NCBI RefSeq assembly: GCF_016461955.1
Contig: NZ_JADMNM010000001.1
Location: forward strand, 243,598 to 307,597
Source of the DNA: Qipengyuania sp. YIM B01966
Lineage (GTDB): Bacteria; Pseudomonadota; Alphaproteobacteria; Sphingomonadales; Sphingomonadaceae
DNA: 64,000 nucleotides
Direction: 5' to 3'
Within the stretch, counting starts at the first letter, position 1. Every line of letters starts with the position of its first letter. The translations under genes were made by a program, and so were the position numbers. A model generated the notes under the pieces. The model worked only from the letters and a program-made list of their open reading frames with translations. It was not told the origin of the DNA and searched no databases. Positions 55,067-64,000 of this stretch are shown here, in pieces.

Positions 55067-55969
55067 TCAACGCGTTCCGGGCAGGGTGATGGTCGGGGTC
55101 GGCGCCGGCGTCGGCGTTGGCGTTGGCGCAGGCGCGGCACCTGCCCCGGTGCCCGGCACGAAGACAGGTTCGGCCTGGACCGGAACGACCACCACGGGCG
55201 GTGTCGGGGCGGCACCGGCGGCCGCGGCTGCTGTGGTGCCGATCACCGGCTGCGCGTCGGGATTGGTGGTCGGCACATAGACTACGGTCGGGGCCTCCAT
55301 CGCCTGATGCTGGCCATAGCGCGCGTTCCAGGCTGCCAGATCAACCCGGTATTGCTCGTAAGCGCGGAAGAAGTTTTCGTACACCGCTTCGAGCTGCGGC
55401 AAGGCGCGGTCCGCGAAATTCTCGATCTCGGCGGCCGGCACGAGCGCCAGTTCGCCCGCCACGCCCGTGGCGGCATCGCAGAACGCCTCGGTAACAGGGG
55501 GCAACGCGAAGTAGTTGTAGACCTGCGTGATATACTGGTCCTGATAGGTCCGGTAACCGGCGCCGTAACGGGTGCGGAATTCACCATCCAGCGCGCGGTT
55601 CGCCTGCGCGAGCTTGGTTTTATACCGGTCGAGGAAACCGGCATAGGCCGGCAGAATGCTGGCATGCTGCGGCTTGAGGCAATTGAGCGCGGCGACATTC
55701 AACGCCGAACGCAAGTTCCATAGCCGCTGCGTGCGGCTGATCCCGGCATTGACCGTCTGGCGGATGCCGTCGGGTCCGATTTGCGGGATCAGCATGCTCG
55801 CGGTCGCCCCGCTCGGCGGCAAAGGCTGGGGCGGGATCACTACCACCGGCGGAGGGGGCGGCGGGGGCGGCGGCGGGGGCGGCGGGGTAGTGGCGCACGC
55901 GGCCAGCACGGCCAGCGCGGAGGCCACGCCGAGATTGCGGATGGTCACAGGCGATACGGTCAGGTTCAT
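55067..55969 (-). CDS. Lipoprotein with polyproline stretch
   Basis: A 300-residue predicted lipoprotein. A signal peptide ends in lipobox LAAC (Cys25), followed by 13 consecutive prolines and VVVIPPQPLPP. A central helical domain (about 55-225: IRQTVNAGISRTQRLWNLRSALN...ALNCLKP) has two cysteines in conserved-looking positions. The C-terminal 60 residues are Pro/Ala/Thr-rich with PTPTP runs. The domain is not recognised. Polyproline suggests EF-P-dependent translation. It is upstream of tRNA-Ala. Confidence 0.75.
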   Translation of the reverse strand: MNLTVSPVTIRNLGVASALAVLAACATTPPPPPPPPPPPPPVVVIPPQPLPPSGATASMLIPQIGPDGIRQTVNAGISRTQRLWNLRSALNVAALNCLKPQHASILPAYAGFLDRYKTKLAQANRALDGEFRTRYGAGYRTYQDQYITQVYNYFALPPVTEAFCDAATGVAGELALVPAAEIENFADRALPQLEAVYENFFRAYEQYRVDLAAWNARYGQHQAMEAPTVVYVPTTNPDAQPVIGTTAAAAAGAAPTPPVVVVPVQAEPVFVPGTGAGAAPAPTPTPTPAPTPTITLPGTR

Positions 55970-56059
55970 GTGGCGCGGCCCCTTGTCAACGCGTCGATAC
56001 AATGTCGTGCGCCAGCTTTCGCCAGCCTTAAGCAAGACCCTGCCCTAACCGCGATGCAT

Positions 56060-56100
56060 GGTAAAGAAAATGCCCGGGGCGCTGTGGGCGCCCCGGGCAT
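56060..56100 (-). terminator. Intrinsic terminator of the Bax inhibitor-1 family gene
   Basis: ATGCCCGGGGCGC (56070-56082), loop TGTGG, and its exact complement (56088-56100): a 13-base perfect stem. On the minus strand it is followed by TTTTCTTT (56070-56063), a good U-tract. It lies 25 bases past the stop. Confidence 0.85.
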
Positions 56101-56124
56101 CGGCAAAGCGATTCCAGCGTGCGA

Positions 56125-56880
56125 TTATTCGCGGTTGCCCATGAAGCTGAGCAGGAACTGGAACATGTTGATGAAGTCGAGATACAGCGTCAGCGCGCCA
56201 AGAATGACCGCCTTGCCGGCGAATTCGGTGCCGCGCAGCATCTCGTACTGGTTCTTGAGCCGCTGCGTGTCATACGCCGTCAGCGCGGCGAACAGCAGCA
56301 CGCCGATGAAGCTGATCACATACATCATGGTCGGCGATTGCAGGAAGATGTTAATCACCATCGCCACCAGCAAGCCGACCACACCCATGATCAGGAAGCT
56401 GCCAAAGCCCGACAGATCCTTCTTGGTGGTGTAGCCAAACAGGCTAAGGCCGGCGAACGCCGCCGCCGTGGCAAAAAACGTCGCCGCGATCGAACCGCCG
56501 GTGAAGACCAGGAAGATGGTCGACATCGACAGGCCCATCAGGATAGCGAAGGCCCAGTACATCAGCTGGAGCGTGCCCTTGCTGAACCGGTTGGCGCCAA
56601 AGCTCATCGCGAACACGATCGCCAGCGGCGACAATGCCACCAGCCACATCAGCGGCCCGCTGGCGAAGCTGTAGGCGAGCCCGCTCCGCGCCGTCAGCAG
56701 CGCCACGATGCCCGTCAGCAAAACGCCCGAGGCCATGTAGTTATAGATCGACAGCATATGCTGGCGCAGGCCAGCGTCGAACACGGTCCGACCGGCGACG
56801 TCGCCCGCATAACCGGGGCCGGCGCCGACACCCGTGCCCAGCCCGGTCGAGCTGCGCGGATTGTCGTTCCAGTCTGCCAT
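56125..56880 (-). CDS. Bax inhibitor-1/YccA family membrane protein
   Basis: A 251-residue protein with seven hydrophobic helices (from about residue 50). Conserved BI-1 elements include the segments FMSFGANRFSKGTLQLMYWAF-like (about 95-120), SLFGYTTKKDLSGFG and, near the end, AYDTQRLK and DFINMFQFLLSFMG. The family includes FtsH modulators and calcium-leak channels; role here unknown. A strong terminator follows. Confidence 0.9.
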   Translation of the reverse strand: MADWNDNPRSSTGLGTGVGAGPGYAGDVAGRTVFDAGLRQHMLSIYNYMASGVLLTGIVALLTARSGLAYSFASGPLMWLVALSPLAIVFAMSFGANRFSKGTLQLMYWAFAILMGLSMSTIFLVFTGGSIAATFFATAAAFAGLSLFGYTTKKDLSGFGSFLIMGVVGLLVAMVINIFLQSPTMMYVISFIGVLLFAALTAYDTQRLKNQYEMLRGTEFAGKAVILGALTLYLDFINMFQFLLSFMGNRE

Positions 56881-56975
56881 GTTGATACCTACTCCTCAAT
56901 CCGGCGCGGATTGTCGCGCCCCACAGCGGGAATATCGGTTTTCGTGGCGATGATTTCAAGGAAAACCGGAAATGT

Positions 56976-57788
56976 TCAGTCCGATTTTGCGGCCGCTTCG
57001 CACAGCGCCGTCGCCCGTGCCTTACTGGCGCTGAGCGTTTGCGCCAGCAGCAGCTCGAGCGCGCGCTCCTGGTCGAGGACATCGAGGCCGGCACGGGTCA
57101 TGCCGCCGGCGCTCGCCACGCGGTCCGCCAGCTGCGCCGGCGACTGCTCCGCCGCTTCGGCGAGCGCAGCGCCGCCTGCCACCGCCTGCAACGCCAGCCG
57201 GGCGGCGAGCGCCCCATCGAGCCCCTCGGCCTCGGCTGCGGCGCCCAGCGCGTCGATGAAGCGATAGAGGAACGCCGGCCCGCAGCCAGCGACCGCCGTG
57301 GCGAGGTCGAACTGGCGCTCGTCAGCCAGCCATTCGGCGCTGCCGATCATCCGGGCGAGCCCGTCGATCTGGGCCCGCTGCGCCGCCGTCAGCCCGGTTG
57401 CGGCGAGCAGGTTGGCCGACTTGCCTCGCGCTGCGGCGAGGTTGGGCATCCAGCGCACCCAGCCTGATGCGCTCGGCAACGCGCGCTCGAGGCTCGCCAG
57501 ATCGACCCCGGCGAGCAGCGACAGCACGACGCTGCCCCGCCCTGCCGCCGCGTCCACCTGGTCGGCCACAGCGCCGAGCAATTGCGGCTTGATTCCCAGC
57601 AGCACGTAGTCGAACCGCTGATGCGGCAGTTGCTTGAGGAGCCGCACCCCTTGTGGCACCGGTTTGGCGCGCGGATTATAGGCGGTGATGGCCGTTGGCG
57701 GCATCCCGGCGGCCAGCCAGCCATCGACCATCGCGCCCGCCATCGTGCCATAACCGAAGACGAGGAAGGTCGGCGCATGTCCCGTCAC
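56976..57788 (-). CDS. proC: Pyrroline-5-carboxylate reductase
   Basis: A 270-residue NAD(P)H enzyme, last step of proline synthesis. The Rossmann motif is FGYGTMAGAMVDGWL, and the C-terminal dimer domain has VAGCGPAFLYRFIDAL and VASAGGMTRAGLDVL. It starts with GTG 8 bases after the YbjN gene stop. Together with proB at 53 kb the window holds two of three proline genes; proA is absent. Confidence 0.93.
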   Translation of the reverse strand: MTGHAPTFLVFGYGTMAGAMVDGWLAAGMPPTAITAYNPRAKPVPQGVRLLKQLPHQRFDYVLLGIKPQLLGAVADQVDAAAGRGSVVLSLLAGVDLASLERALPSASGWVRWMPNLAAARGKSANLLAATGLTAAQRAQIDGLARMIGSAEWLADERQFDLATAVAGCGPAFLYRFIDALGAAAEAEGLDGALAARLALQAVAGGAALAEAAEQSPAQLADRVASAGGMTRAGLDVLDQERALELLLAQTLSASKARATALCEAAAKSD

Positions 57789-57795
57789 GCCGGGC

Positions 57796-58311
57796 TCATG
57801 CCTCGCCGGCAGCGTCGATCAGCGCGGCATCAAGCGCCTCGCGCGCTTCCTTCCCGCCCCACAGAACGAACTGGAAAGCGGGGTAGAACCGGTCGCATTC
57901 ATCGACGGCCGTTTCGATCAGTGCCTGTGCCTGGGCGAGGCTGAGCAGCCCGTCATCACCCAGCAGCGCGCCGTGGCGATAGACCAACACACTGCCTTCG
58001 GACCAGACGTCGAAATGGCCGAGCCACATCTGTTCATTGACCAGCGCGAGCAATTCATGCGTCACCGCCCGGCGGTCCGCCACCACGCGGATGTCGGGCA
58101 GACATATCACCTGCAGAACATGATCGTCCTGCCGCCAGACGCAGCGGAGCTGGTACTTGGCCCAGCTGCCCTGAACCTCGCCGGAGATTTCCTCGTTCGA
58201 CACGATACGATGCGGCCAGCCGCGCGCTTCGAACAGGGCGGACAGCATGTCGACCGGCGGGGCATCCCCGCCGCCCGCAGCGATCGGATCGTCCTGGATC
58301 GCTCTCATCAT
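57796..58311 (-). CDS. YbjN domain-containing protein
   Basis: A 171-residue protein with the YbjN fold (about 15-135: MLSALFEARGWPHRIV...GSWAKYQLRCVWRQDDHVLQVICLP...LLALVNEQMWLGHFDVW). YbjN proteins have a type III secretion-chaperone-like shape and unclear functions. Two adjacent ATGs (58311, 58308) are possible starts; upstream sequence in this frame lacks coding character. It precedes proC by 7 bases and may share its transcript. Confidence 0.87.
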   Translation of the reverse strand: MMRAIQDDPIAAGGGDAPPVDMLSALFEARGWPHRIVSNEEISGEVQGSWAKYQLRCVWRQDDHVLQVICLPDIRVVADRRAVTHELLALVNEQMWLGHFDVWSEGSVLVYRHGALLGDDGLLSLAQAQALIETAVDECDRFYPAFQFVLWGGKEAREALDAALIDAAGEA

Positions 58312-58447
58312 TCGGGTCCCGATCTGTCCATCCGCCGCTGATGCATGGTGTATGCCGGGGCAAGCAATCGCCACACACGAGACGCTTGGGGAGAACTGAA
58401 CTGGCCTGTTCAAAGCCTGTGCAGAACTTGCCCCCGCGAGTCACAGT

Positions 58448-60448
58448 CTATTGAATAGGCGTCACTTCCTCGCCTGCGCTGCTGGTAAAGACCAGCGTGT
58501 CGAGCTGCTTTTCCTTGAGTGCAGTGACGGCAGCCCGCGCGGCGGCGGCGCTGTCGAACGGCCCCGCGAGTAATCGCGACCGGTCGCCCCAGGCGGCGAC
58601 ATGGCCGCGCTTACCCTGCAGCGTATCGCCGGCCTGACGCGCAATTCGCCGCCAGTCGAAGCGGAGCGCATCGCGGTCGCGGCCGGTGGCGACCTGGACC
58701 CAGATGCGGCTCGGATGGGCCGGCGCTGCCGGGCGCGCAGCGGGGGTGGCGCGGGACGGTGTGGGCGCGGCGGCGGCGGCGCGCTGGGGGGGCGCAGGCC
58801 GGTTTGCCCCACGCGGCGCGTCTTGAGGCGCGGGGGTCGCTGCCGGAGCCGGAGTGGCCGTTGCAGGCCGTTCGCGCGGCGGTGTGATCGTGGTGATATC
58901 GATCCCCTCTGCGGCTTGCGGCGCCGGCCGAGACGGCGGTTGCAGCGCGAACTCGGCAAACGCTTCGGACAGGCTTGGCTCGTCGGCCGCCGACGTTGCC
59001 GGCACCACGGGCGGCGCTGGCAGCACAGGATTTGCCGGTCCGCTATCGGTGCGCGAAGGGAGGATGATTGCCGGAGCAGCGGGCGGCAACTCCGCGCGGG
59101 CAAGCTGCGCGGAACTGGCCGAGGCAGCGTTAACCGATGCAGCACTCGCAGGCGCCGGATCGGGCAACACGATGGTCTGGGCCGGTTCCCGCGCAACCGG
59201 TGCCGGCTGCTGAACGGCGGGTGGTGACACCTGCGCCATTACCGGAGCCGGGGGCGCCGCGTTGGTCGGTGCCGCGGCCGTCCGAGGGACAGCAGCGGCC
59301 GATGCGCGCTGCCGCTCCTCGCGCGCGGCGCGAGCGGCCGCCTGCCTTTCGCGTAGATCGAGCGAGCCGGTCCGCCGGTCGAAAGTTGGGCGCGTGGGCG
59401 CAGCTGCGCGGGCCGGCGCTGGCCGGGCTGCCTGCACCTGCCGGGCAGCTTGGCTGGCGGCGACGGCGCGGGCGCCCAGCGGCTCGCCCGCCGGCGCCAG
59501 TCGGGCCCCCGCCTCGCCCGCAACCGGGGACGCTGCCGCGACACGCGGAGGCGCGGGGCCGCGGGCCGGCGGCGCATAGGCGGCGAGCGCGGGATCGTCG
59601 CGACCGATCTGCGCAGCGCGCGGGAAAATGCCGAGATTGGCCGCCGCCGCCTGCTGCGCGCGTGTCAGGCGCGGCATATAGCGCAGATACGGCGTCACCC
59701 GCCCGGCCGTTTCGCGCGGCAGCATCGCTTCGGCAATGCGCACCGCCTCGCGCTCCTCGCCCAGGATCGCAAGGCCGAAGGCGCGCGTGCGATAGGCGGC
59801 TGGGTCCTGCCGCTGCAACAGCGGCAGTAAAGTCCGCTCGAACCCGGCCTTGTCGCCGGCGATCGCCTGGCTAATCGCCATCCGCCGCGCGGCTTCGTCG
59901 TCCGTAGAGCTCAGCGCCGCGCGATAAGCGGCCTGCGCGCGGGCATTATCGCCCACAAGGTCGTAGGCAAGCCCGCGATCCTTGGCGCCCACTGCGCTGC
60001 CCGTAGCCCCGGCGCGGTCTGCTTCCTCATACAGGCGCAGCGCCTCCACCGGTCGGCCCGAACGGACATAGGCCCCGGCAAGACCGAGCTTGACCCGCGG
60101 ATCGGCCGGGGCAAGCTGCTGGGCGCGGCCGTAGAACCCGATCGCCGCCGCTATATCACCTACGCCCATCGCGCCATTTCCGGCATCGACAAGCGCATCG
60201 AGATCGCGCGGATTGCGCGCCAGTCGGCGAAGCGCGCTGCTGAGATCGCCGCTGGCTGCCGAAGGCAATTGCTGGACAACCGGGCGCTGAACAACGGGCG
60301 CTGTCGGCCCCTGCTGGGCTTGGGCGGGAGCCGCCCATGCTCCACCCAGCAGGAGGCTCGCCAGAAGCGCAACGCGCCTGCGGCACGGGGCCGCTCGGGC
60401 CATCCGATCCTGCCGTCGCTGCATCACCCGCTCCATCGTCAACCGCAT
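58448..60448 (-). CDS. TPR and SPOR domain cell-envelope protein
   Basis: A 666-residue protein. After a signal peptide (about 25-45, ending AQAQ) come tetratricopeptide-like repeats (about 70-250: GDIAAAIGFYGRAQQLAPADPRV and successive units) and a long Pro/Ala-rich disordered region (about 280-580). A C-terminal SPOR domain (about 590-666: RIWVQVATGRDRDALRFDWRR...LDTLVFTSS) binds denuded peptidoglycan at division sites. Adjacent to ftsZ, in keeping with a role in envelope constriction. The start could be the ATG at 60436. Confidence 0.88.
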   Translation of the reverse strand: MRLTMERVMQRRQDRMARAAPCRRRVALLASLLLGGAWAAPAQAQQGPTAPVVQRPVVQQLPSAASGDLSSALRRLARNPRDLDALVDAGNGAMGVGDIAAAIGFYGRAQQLAPADPRVKLGLAGAYVRSGRPVEALRLYEEADRAGATGSAVGAKDRGLAYDLVGDNARAQAAYRAALSSTDDEAARRMAISQAIAGDKAGFERTLLPLLQRQDPAAYRTRAFGLAILGEEREAVRIAEAMLPRETAGRVTPYLRYMPRLTRAQQAAAANLGIFPRAAQIGRDDPALAAYAPPARGPAPPRVAAASPVAGEAGARLAPAGEPLGARAVAASQAARQVQAARPAPARAAAPTRPTFDRRTGSLDLRERQAAARAAREERQRASAAAVPRTAAAPTNAAPPAPVMAQVSPPAVQQPAPVAREPAQTIVLPDPAPASAASVNAASASSAQLARAELPPAAPAIILPSRTDSGPANPVLPAPPVVPATSAADEPSLSEAFAEFALQPPSRPAPQAAEGIDITTITPPRERPATATPAPAATPAPQDAPRGANRPAPPQRAAAAAPTPSRATPAARPAAPAHPSRIWVQVATGRDRDALRFDWRRIARQAGDTLQGKRGHVAAWGDRSRLLAGPFDSAAAARAAVTALKEKQLDTLVFTSSAGEEVTPIQ

Positions 60449-60511
60449 CGCAGCCCGCTCTAAGCCCCGCGGCTGAACATGGCGCGAACAGCCACGGGCA
60501 GGCGAGCCGCC

Positions 60512-62239
60512 CTACTGATTGTTCTGCCGGCCCAGGAAGCGCGGGATCGACAGCGACGAACCATCGTCGCCGTCATCATCGTCTTCGTTCTGGCTACGGG
60601 CCGAACCGCGCGAGAGATTGGCCATTCGTTCGAACAGCGTGCTGCCCGAAGCCGGAGCGGGTCGCTCGGCCGGCGCCGAGCCTGCCGGCGGCGCGGACTG
60701 CGGCGCCTGGGCGGGGGGCATTGGCGGAATGCCTTGGCTTGCGCCGGCCGCGTCGAGATCGTCACCCGACAGCAGGCCACGCCGGCGGCCACCGCCGAGC
60801 GATGCACCGAGCGGGCGATCATCGGCCGCCAGCCGGTCGGCATCGCGCAGCAGATCGTCCTGATGGCTGGCAGGCGGCGGCGCGGGCGGGGTAGCTGGCT
60901 CGGCTGCGTCGGCATAATCGGCCGCCGTCAGATCGAACGGTTCGTGGTCAATGGCTTGGTCCGCAAGCTCATCTTCGTCGCGGCGCAGGCCGGCGAGCGG
61001 ATCGACGATGCCGTCGACATCGCCTTCCTCATCAGGACTTTCATCGGACTCGTCGCCATAGGATGCAGCGGCGGCATAGGGATCGGGCGTTTGCGGGGTT
61101 GGCGTGAACTGGGCCGGCTCGTCGGCCAGATCAAATTGATCCGCTTCACTGAGGCCGAGCGGCTCGTCAGCCGGCTCAGCCGGCAGTTCGAGCACCGGGC
61201 GCTTGGGCGGGCGCGCCCCGCCGAGCGAGAAGCCCTGCACCCCGGCGCTGCCCTGTCGCGGCGCGTGATCGGCGCTCTGGTCGATCCCGGTGGCGACCAC
61301 AGAGACGCGAATCTTGCCCTGAAGATCGGGATTGAAGGCCGAACCCCAGATGATGTTCGCGTCCTCATCCACCAATTCGCGGATGTGATTGGCGGCCTCG
61401 TCCACTTCGAGCAGCTTCATGTCCTCGCCGCCGATGATCGAGATGATCACCCCCTTGGCCCCAGCCATGCTGACTCCGTCGAGCAGCGGGTTGGCAATCG
61501 CGCGTTCGGCGGCCTCGAGCGCGCGGTTTTCGCCCTCGCCCTCGCCGGTGCCCATCATCGCCTTGCCCATTTCCTCCATCACCGAACGCACATCGGCGAA
61601 GTCGAGGTTGATGAGGCCGGGCATGACCATCAGGTCGGTGATCGAGCGCACCCCCTGCTGGAGCACCTCGTCGGCCAGCTGGAACGCTTCCTTGAACGTG
61701 GTTTCCGCCTTCGCCACCAGGAACAGGTTCTGGTTGGGGATGACGATCAGCGTATCGACGTGCTTCTGCAACTCCTCGATCCCGGCATCGGCGGCGCGCA
61801 TCCGCCGGGTGCCTTCGAACAGGAACGGCTTGGTCACCACGCCGACGGTCAGCACGCCCTTGCGCCGCGCGGCCTCGGCGATGACCGGTGCCGCGCCAGT
61901 GCCGGTGCCGCCACCCATGCCGGCGGCAATGAAGCACATGTTCACGCCTTCAAGCGCATCCTCGATCTCGGACACGGTTTCTTCGGCCGCTGCCTTGCCC
62001 ACTTCGGGGCGGGCGCCGGCACCAAGGCCGCCGGTGATGTCGGGGCCCAATTGGATGCGCCGTTCGGCCGCCGCATTGCTGAGCGCCTGTGCGTCGGTGT
62101 TGGCGACGATGAAATCGACGCCTTCGATTTGGGCGTCGATCATGTTGGCGATGGCGTTGCCGCCCGCGCCGCCAACGCCGATCACGGTGATGCGGGGGCG
62201 CATATCGTCATGCGCGACAGGGCCGATAGTGATGCTCAT
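60512..62239 (-). CDS. ftsZ: Cell division protein FtsZ with extended linker
   Basis: A 575-residue tubulin homologue that forms the division ring. The GTP site has [13 protein letters not shown] and the tubulin motif GGGTGTG (109-115); the T7 loop region is [12 protein letters not shown]. After residue about 325 there is a long acidic, Pro/Ala-rich linker, and the C-terminus ends [12 protein letters not shown], the FtsA/ZipA-binding peptide. E. coli FtsZ is 383 aa; the long linker is common in alphaproteobacteria. A 121-base gap separates it from ftsA, with no clear promoter seen. Confidence 0.97.
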   Translation of the reverse strand: MSITIGPVAHDDMRPRITVIGVGGAGGNAIANMIDAQIEGVDFIVANTDAQALSNAAAERRIQLGPDITGGLGAGARPEVGKAAAEETVSEIEDALEGVNMCFIAAGMGGGTGTGAAPVIAEAARRKGVLTVGVVTKPFLFEGTRRMRAADAGIEELQKHVDTLIVIPNQNLFLVAKAETTFKEAFQLADEVLQQGVRSITDLMVMPGLINLDFADVRSVMEEMGKAMMGTGEGEGENRALEAAERAIANPLLDGVSMAGAKGVIISIIGGEDMKLLEVDEAANHIRELVDEDANIIWGSAFNPDLQGKIRVSVVATGIDQSADHAPRQGSAGVQGFSLGGARPPKRPVLELPAEPADEPLGLSEADQFDLADEPAQFTPTPQTPDPYAAAASYGDESDESPDEEGDVDGIVDPLAGLRRDEDELADQAIDHEPFDLTAADYADAAEPATPPAPPPASHQDDLLRDADRLAADDRPLGASLGGGRRRGLLSGDDLDAAGASQGIPPMPPAQAPQSAPPAGSAPAERPAPASGSTLFERMANLSRGSARSQNEDDDDGDDGSSLSIPRFLGRQNNQ

Positions 62240-62360
62240 GCGTGTTTCCCTTCAGGGAGCAAATCGTCAAGGATGGTTAGCGCCATAGTGACACAAAGCG
62301 AATCGCGCTGGCAAAGAACTTGTGTCCTTTTCCACAAGAGGGCGGGGGCGATGCAGGCGA

Positions 62361-63644
62361 TCAGAAGTAATTCCGCGCCGCGTGCCACATCCGGCTGACC
62401 AGCTGCAGCCCTCCGGGCCGTGTGGTCATGGTATGGCGCGGCCCCAGCGAGCGCAGGTCGACAGGATCGTCAGCGGCATAGAGGCACAGGCCCGCCAGCG
62501 TAGCAAAGCCGGGATGGGCATGCGCTTCGGGCAGGCCGCGCAGCACGGGCGGCTTGCCGATCCGAACGGGCCGGCCAAGCGCGCCTTGGGCGAACTCGGC
62601 AAACCCGGCGAGCTCGGCCCCGCCGCCGGTCAGCACCACCTGGCCGCCCTGCGCGCCGGTGAAGCCCATATCCTTCAGCGCCTTCCCCACCCGGTCGGTA
62701 ATCCGGGCGAGCTGTTCGGTGACGACTGCCACCAGCGCCGCGCGCGGAATGCGGTTCTGATCGTCCGCCCCGCGCGCCAGCGGGCTGGCGCCGCCATCGT
62801 CGCCGGGGCTGTTGACTGCGACCATTTCGCGGTGATCGGTCGGGCTGGCAATGGCCGACCCGGCCACGCATTTCAGCCGCTCGGCCTGATAGCGGCGGAT
62901 GCCGAAAGCGCTGGCGATCGCGTCGGTAATGTCGTTCGAACCGTACGGCACTGCGCTGAGGCCGAGCAGCATCCCGCCGGCATGGACCGAGACGTTGGTG
63001 ACATCCCCGCCCATCTCGATCAGCGCGACGCCCAATTCGCGCTCCTCCGGCGTCAGGCAGGCATGGGCGGTGGCGATGGGCGCGGCGACCACCGCCTCGA
63101 CATCGAGATGCGCGTTCTGCACCGCCTCGATCAGGTTCCGCACCGGGGCGCCATCGGCCAGCATCACGTGGATATCGACGCCGAGCATTTCGGCGTGCAG
63201 GCCCTTGGGATTGGCGACCCCGTGTGCACCGTCGAGCGTGTAATGCGCCGGCTGCGCGTGTAGCACCATCCGCCCGTCGGGCTGGACGGTCTCGCGCGCG
63301 GCGAGCAGCAATTGCTCGATATCGTCATCCTCGATCCGCCGGCCGCCAATGTCGATCTCGACATGGGCGGTGCGACTGGCGAGGCCCGCGCCCGCGCAGC
63401 CGATCCAGACGCTCGAAATGCTGGTGCCGGCGTTCTTCTCCGCCCGCTCGACCGCATCGCGAATGGCATAGGTCGCCGCCGCCATATCGGTGACATAGCC
63501 GCGCTTGACCCCCTCCGACGCGCGGTGCCCGGAACCGAGAACGACCAGTTCGCCGGTTTCCGACACGCCCATGATCATCGCCGAGATGCGGAACGAGCCG
63601 ACATTCACCGCGCCGAACACGCGGCCGATCCGGGGCAGGCCCAT
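62361..63644 (-). CDS. ftsA: Cell division protein FtsA
   Basis: A 427-residue actin-like ATPase that anchors FtsZ to the membrane. The phosphate motifs are VGSFRISAMIMG-like at the N-terminus, GVALIEMGGDVTNVSV in the middle and VLTGGGAELAGFAEFA near residue 335. The C-terminal amphipathic helix is RMWHAARNYF. ATG 63644 overlaps the ftsQ stop by one base (TGATG); the longer frame upstream is the ftsQ region read in another frame. Confidence 0.95.
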   Translation of the reverse strand: MGLPRIGRVFGAVNVGSFRISAMIMGVSETGELVVLGSGHRASEGVKRGYVTDMAAATYAIRDAVERAEKNAGTSISSVWIGCAGAGLASRTAHVEIDIGGRRIEDDDIEQLLLAARETVQPDGRMVLHAQPAHYTLDGAHGVANPKGLHAEMLGVDIHVMLADGAPVRNLIEAVQNAHLDVEAVVAAPIATAHACLTPEERELGVALIEMGGDVTNVSVHAGGMLLGLSAVPYGSNDITDAIASAFGIRRYQAERLKCVAGSAIASPTDHREMVAVNSPGDDGGASPLARGADDQNRIPRAALVAVVTEQLARITDRVGKALKDMGFTGAQGGQVVLTGGGAELAGFAEFAQGALGRPVRIGKPPVLRGLPEAHAHPGFATLAGLCLYAADDPVDLRSLGPRHTMTTRPGGLQLVSRMWHAARNYF

Positions 63645-64000
63645 CAGTTGGCGCTCCCGCGTTCGGCGGCCAGCGCGCGGGCTTCGTCGGCGCGGCCGGG
63701 GATGCGCATGTAAATCCGCTCGGGCGTGCGCATATCGAAGGTTGCCACGCGCCCGCCGAGCAGGCGGTTTTGCCCGTCCAGCCGGGCGAAGGATACCAGC
63801 GCGCTGGCCGCCTCGCGCTCGCCTTCGGGGAGGGCCAGCATCTGCTTGCTGTCGAAGGTCAGGTTCCAGCGGCGATTGCCGATCCATTCGGCTTCGGTGA
63901 CATGGCTTTTCAAGGCAGGCGCGGCGCCGAGCAGATCGCCCAGCCCCGCCACCTGCCGGGTCACACCCGGCCCCGACAGCACCAGCATCCCCTTGGCGTT
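63644..64000 (-). CDS. ftsQ: Cell division protein FtsQ (C-terminal part)
   Basis: The last 118 codons of a gene that runs off the right edge. The residues visible (GMLVLSGPGVTRQVAGLGDLL, EAEWIGNRRWNLTFDS, ALVSFARLDGQNRLL) match the C-terminal beta domain of FtsQ, which binds FtsB/FtsL. The membrane helix and POTRA domain lie outside the window. Directly coupled to ftsA (TGATG), as in the usual dcw cluster. Confidence 0.9.
   Translation of the reverse strand, partial: NAKGMLVLSGPGVTRQVAGLGDLLGAAPALKSHVTEAEWIGNRRWNLTFDSKQMLALPEGEREAASALVSFARLDGQNRLLGGRVATFDMRTPERIYMRIPGRADEARALAAERGSAN

Noticed and set aside
55800-55900. Glycine/proline codon run that resembles a tandem repeat
   Set aside because: The repeat of CCG/GGC units is the polyproline stretch of the lipoprotein gene, not a separate repeat or CRISPR element.
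60479-62398. Long plus-strand open frame (639 codons) antisense to ftsZ
   Set aside because: It mirrors ftsZ, and its sequence is low-complexity G/R/A/H-rich with no family pattern.

Overview
The window is GC-rich chromosomal DNA (roughly two-thirds G+C) from an alphaproteobacterium, most likely of the order Sphingomonadales (Sphingomonadaceae or Erythrobacteraceae; the genus cannot be fixed from sequence alone). The evidence is gene content and order: pckA divergent from chvI-chvG-hprK-rapZ-EIIA-HPr, hisZ beside serA-serC, ferredoxin-type sulfite reductase with DUF2849 and DUF934 partners, ftsQ-ftsA-ftsZ, and short palindromic repeats of a type I associate with sphingomonad genomes. Genes are densely packed, many overlapping by 1 or 4 bases (ATGA, GTGA, TGATG), and nearly all encode core metabolism or housekeeping. 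No insertion sequence, prophage, CRISPR array or rRNA operon is visible.

Layout. 0-5 kb: a 2Fe-2S ferredoxin and two tandem NifS-like cysteine desulfurases (minus), a divergent alpha/beta hydrolase, a TonB-family protein behind a striking palindrome, and small proteins. 5-9.4 kb: a DUF885 peptidase, a DUF937 protein and pckA. 9.4-14.7 kb: the ChvI/ChvG two-component system with a nitrogen-type PTS branch (HprK, RapZ, EIIA, HPr) and an RNA methylase. 14.8-15.4 kb: a decayed META-domain lipoprotein gene and an SMR exporter. 15.4-21 kb: rmuC, def and recR (minus), fmt-truA-oxidoreductase (plus). 21-23.3 kb: asparaginase, tRNA-Val, an orphan gene and a TlpA-like redoxin.

23.3-27.9 kb: argH, an LptM-like lipoprotein, lysA, siroheme dehydrogenase and a winged-helix protein. 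28-35.5 kb: L,D-transpeptidase, purA, aldo/keto reductase, PA2169-type protein, hisZ, serA and serC with a candidate leader RNA. 35.6-42.7 kb: glycosyltransferase, rarA coupled to an RNase H-like protein, and a TetR regulator divergent from a TonB-dependent receptor. 42.7-51.7 kb: tRNA-Thr, queF, a proline-rich membrane protein, and two tightly packed sulfur operons (sulfurtransferase-metC-mscS; cobA-DUF2849-cysI-DUF934-cysH). 51.7-64 kb: epimerase, proB, obg, tRNA-Ala, envelope proteins, proC, a TPR/SPOR protein, and ftsZ, ftsA and the C-terminal part of ftsQ at the right edge.

How the genes fit together: sulfur is the recurrent theme. CysH and CysI make sulfide, with siroheme supplied by CobA here and the CysG-N-like protein 21 kb away. 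MetC, the sulfurtransferase and the two cysteine desulfurases then move the sulfur on. I found no clear-cut new defence or mobile system. The most interesting unexplained signals are regulatory palindromes, a candidate serC leader RNA, the RarA-coupled RNase H-like protein and a pseudo-receiver/winged-helix protein.
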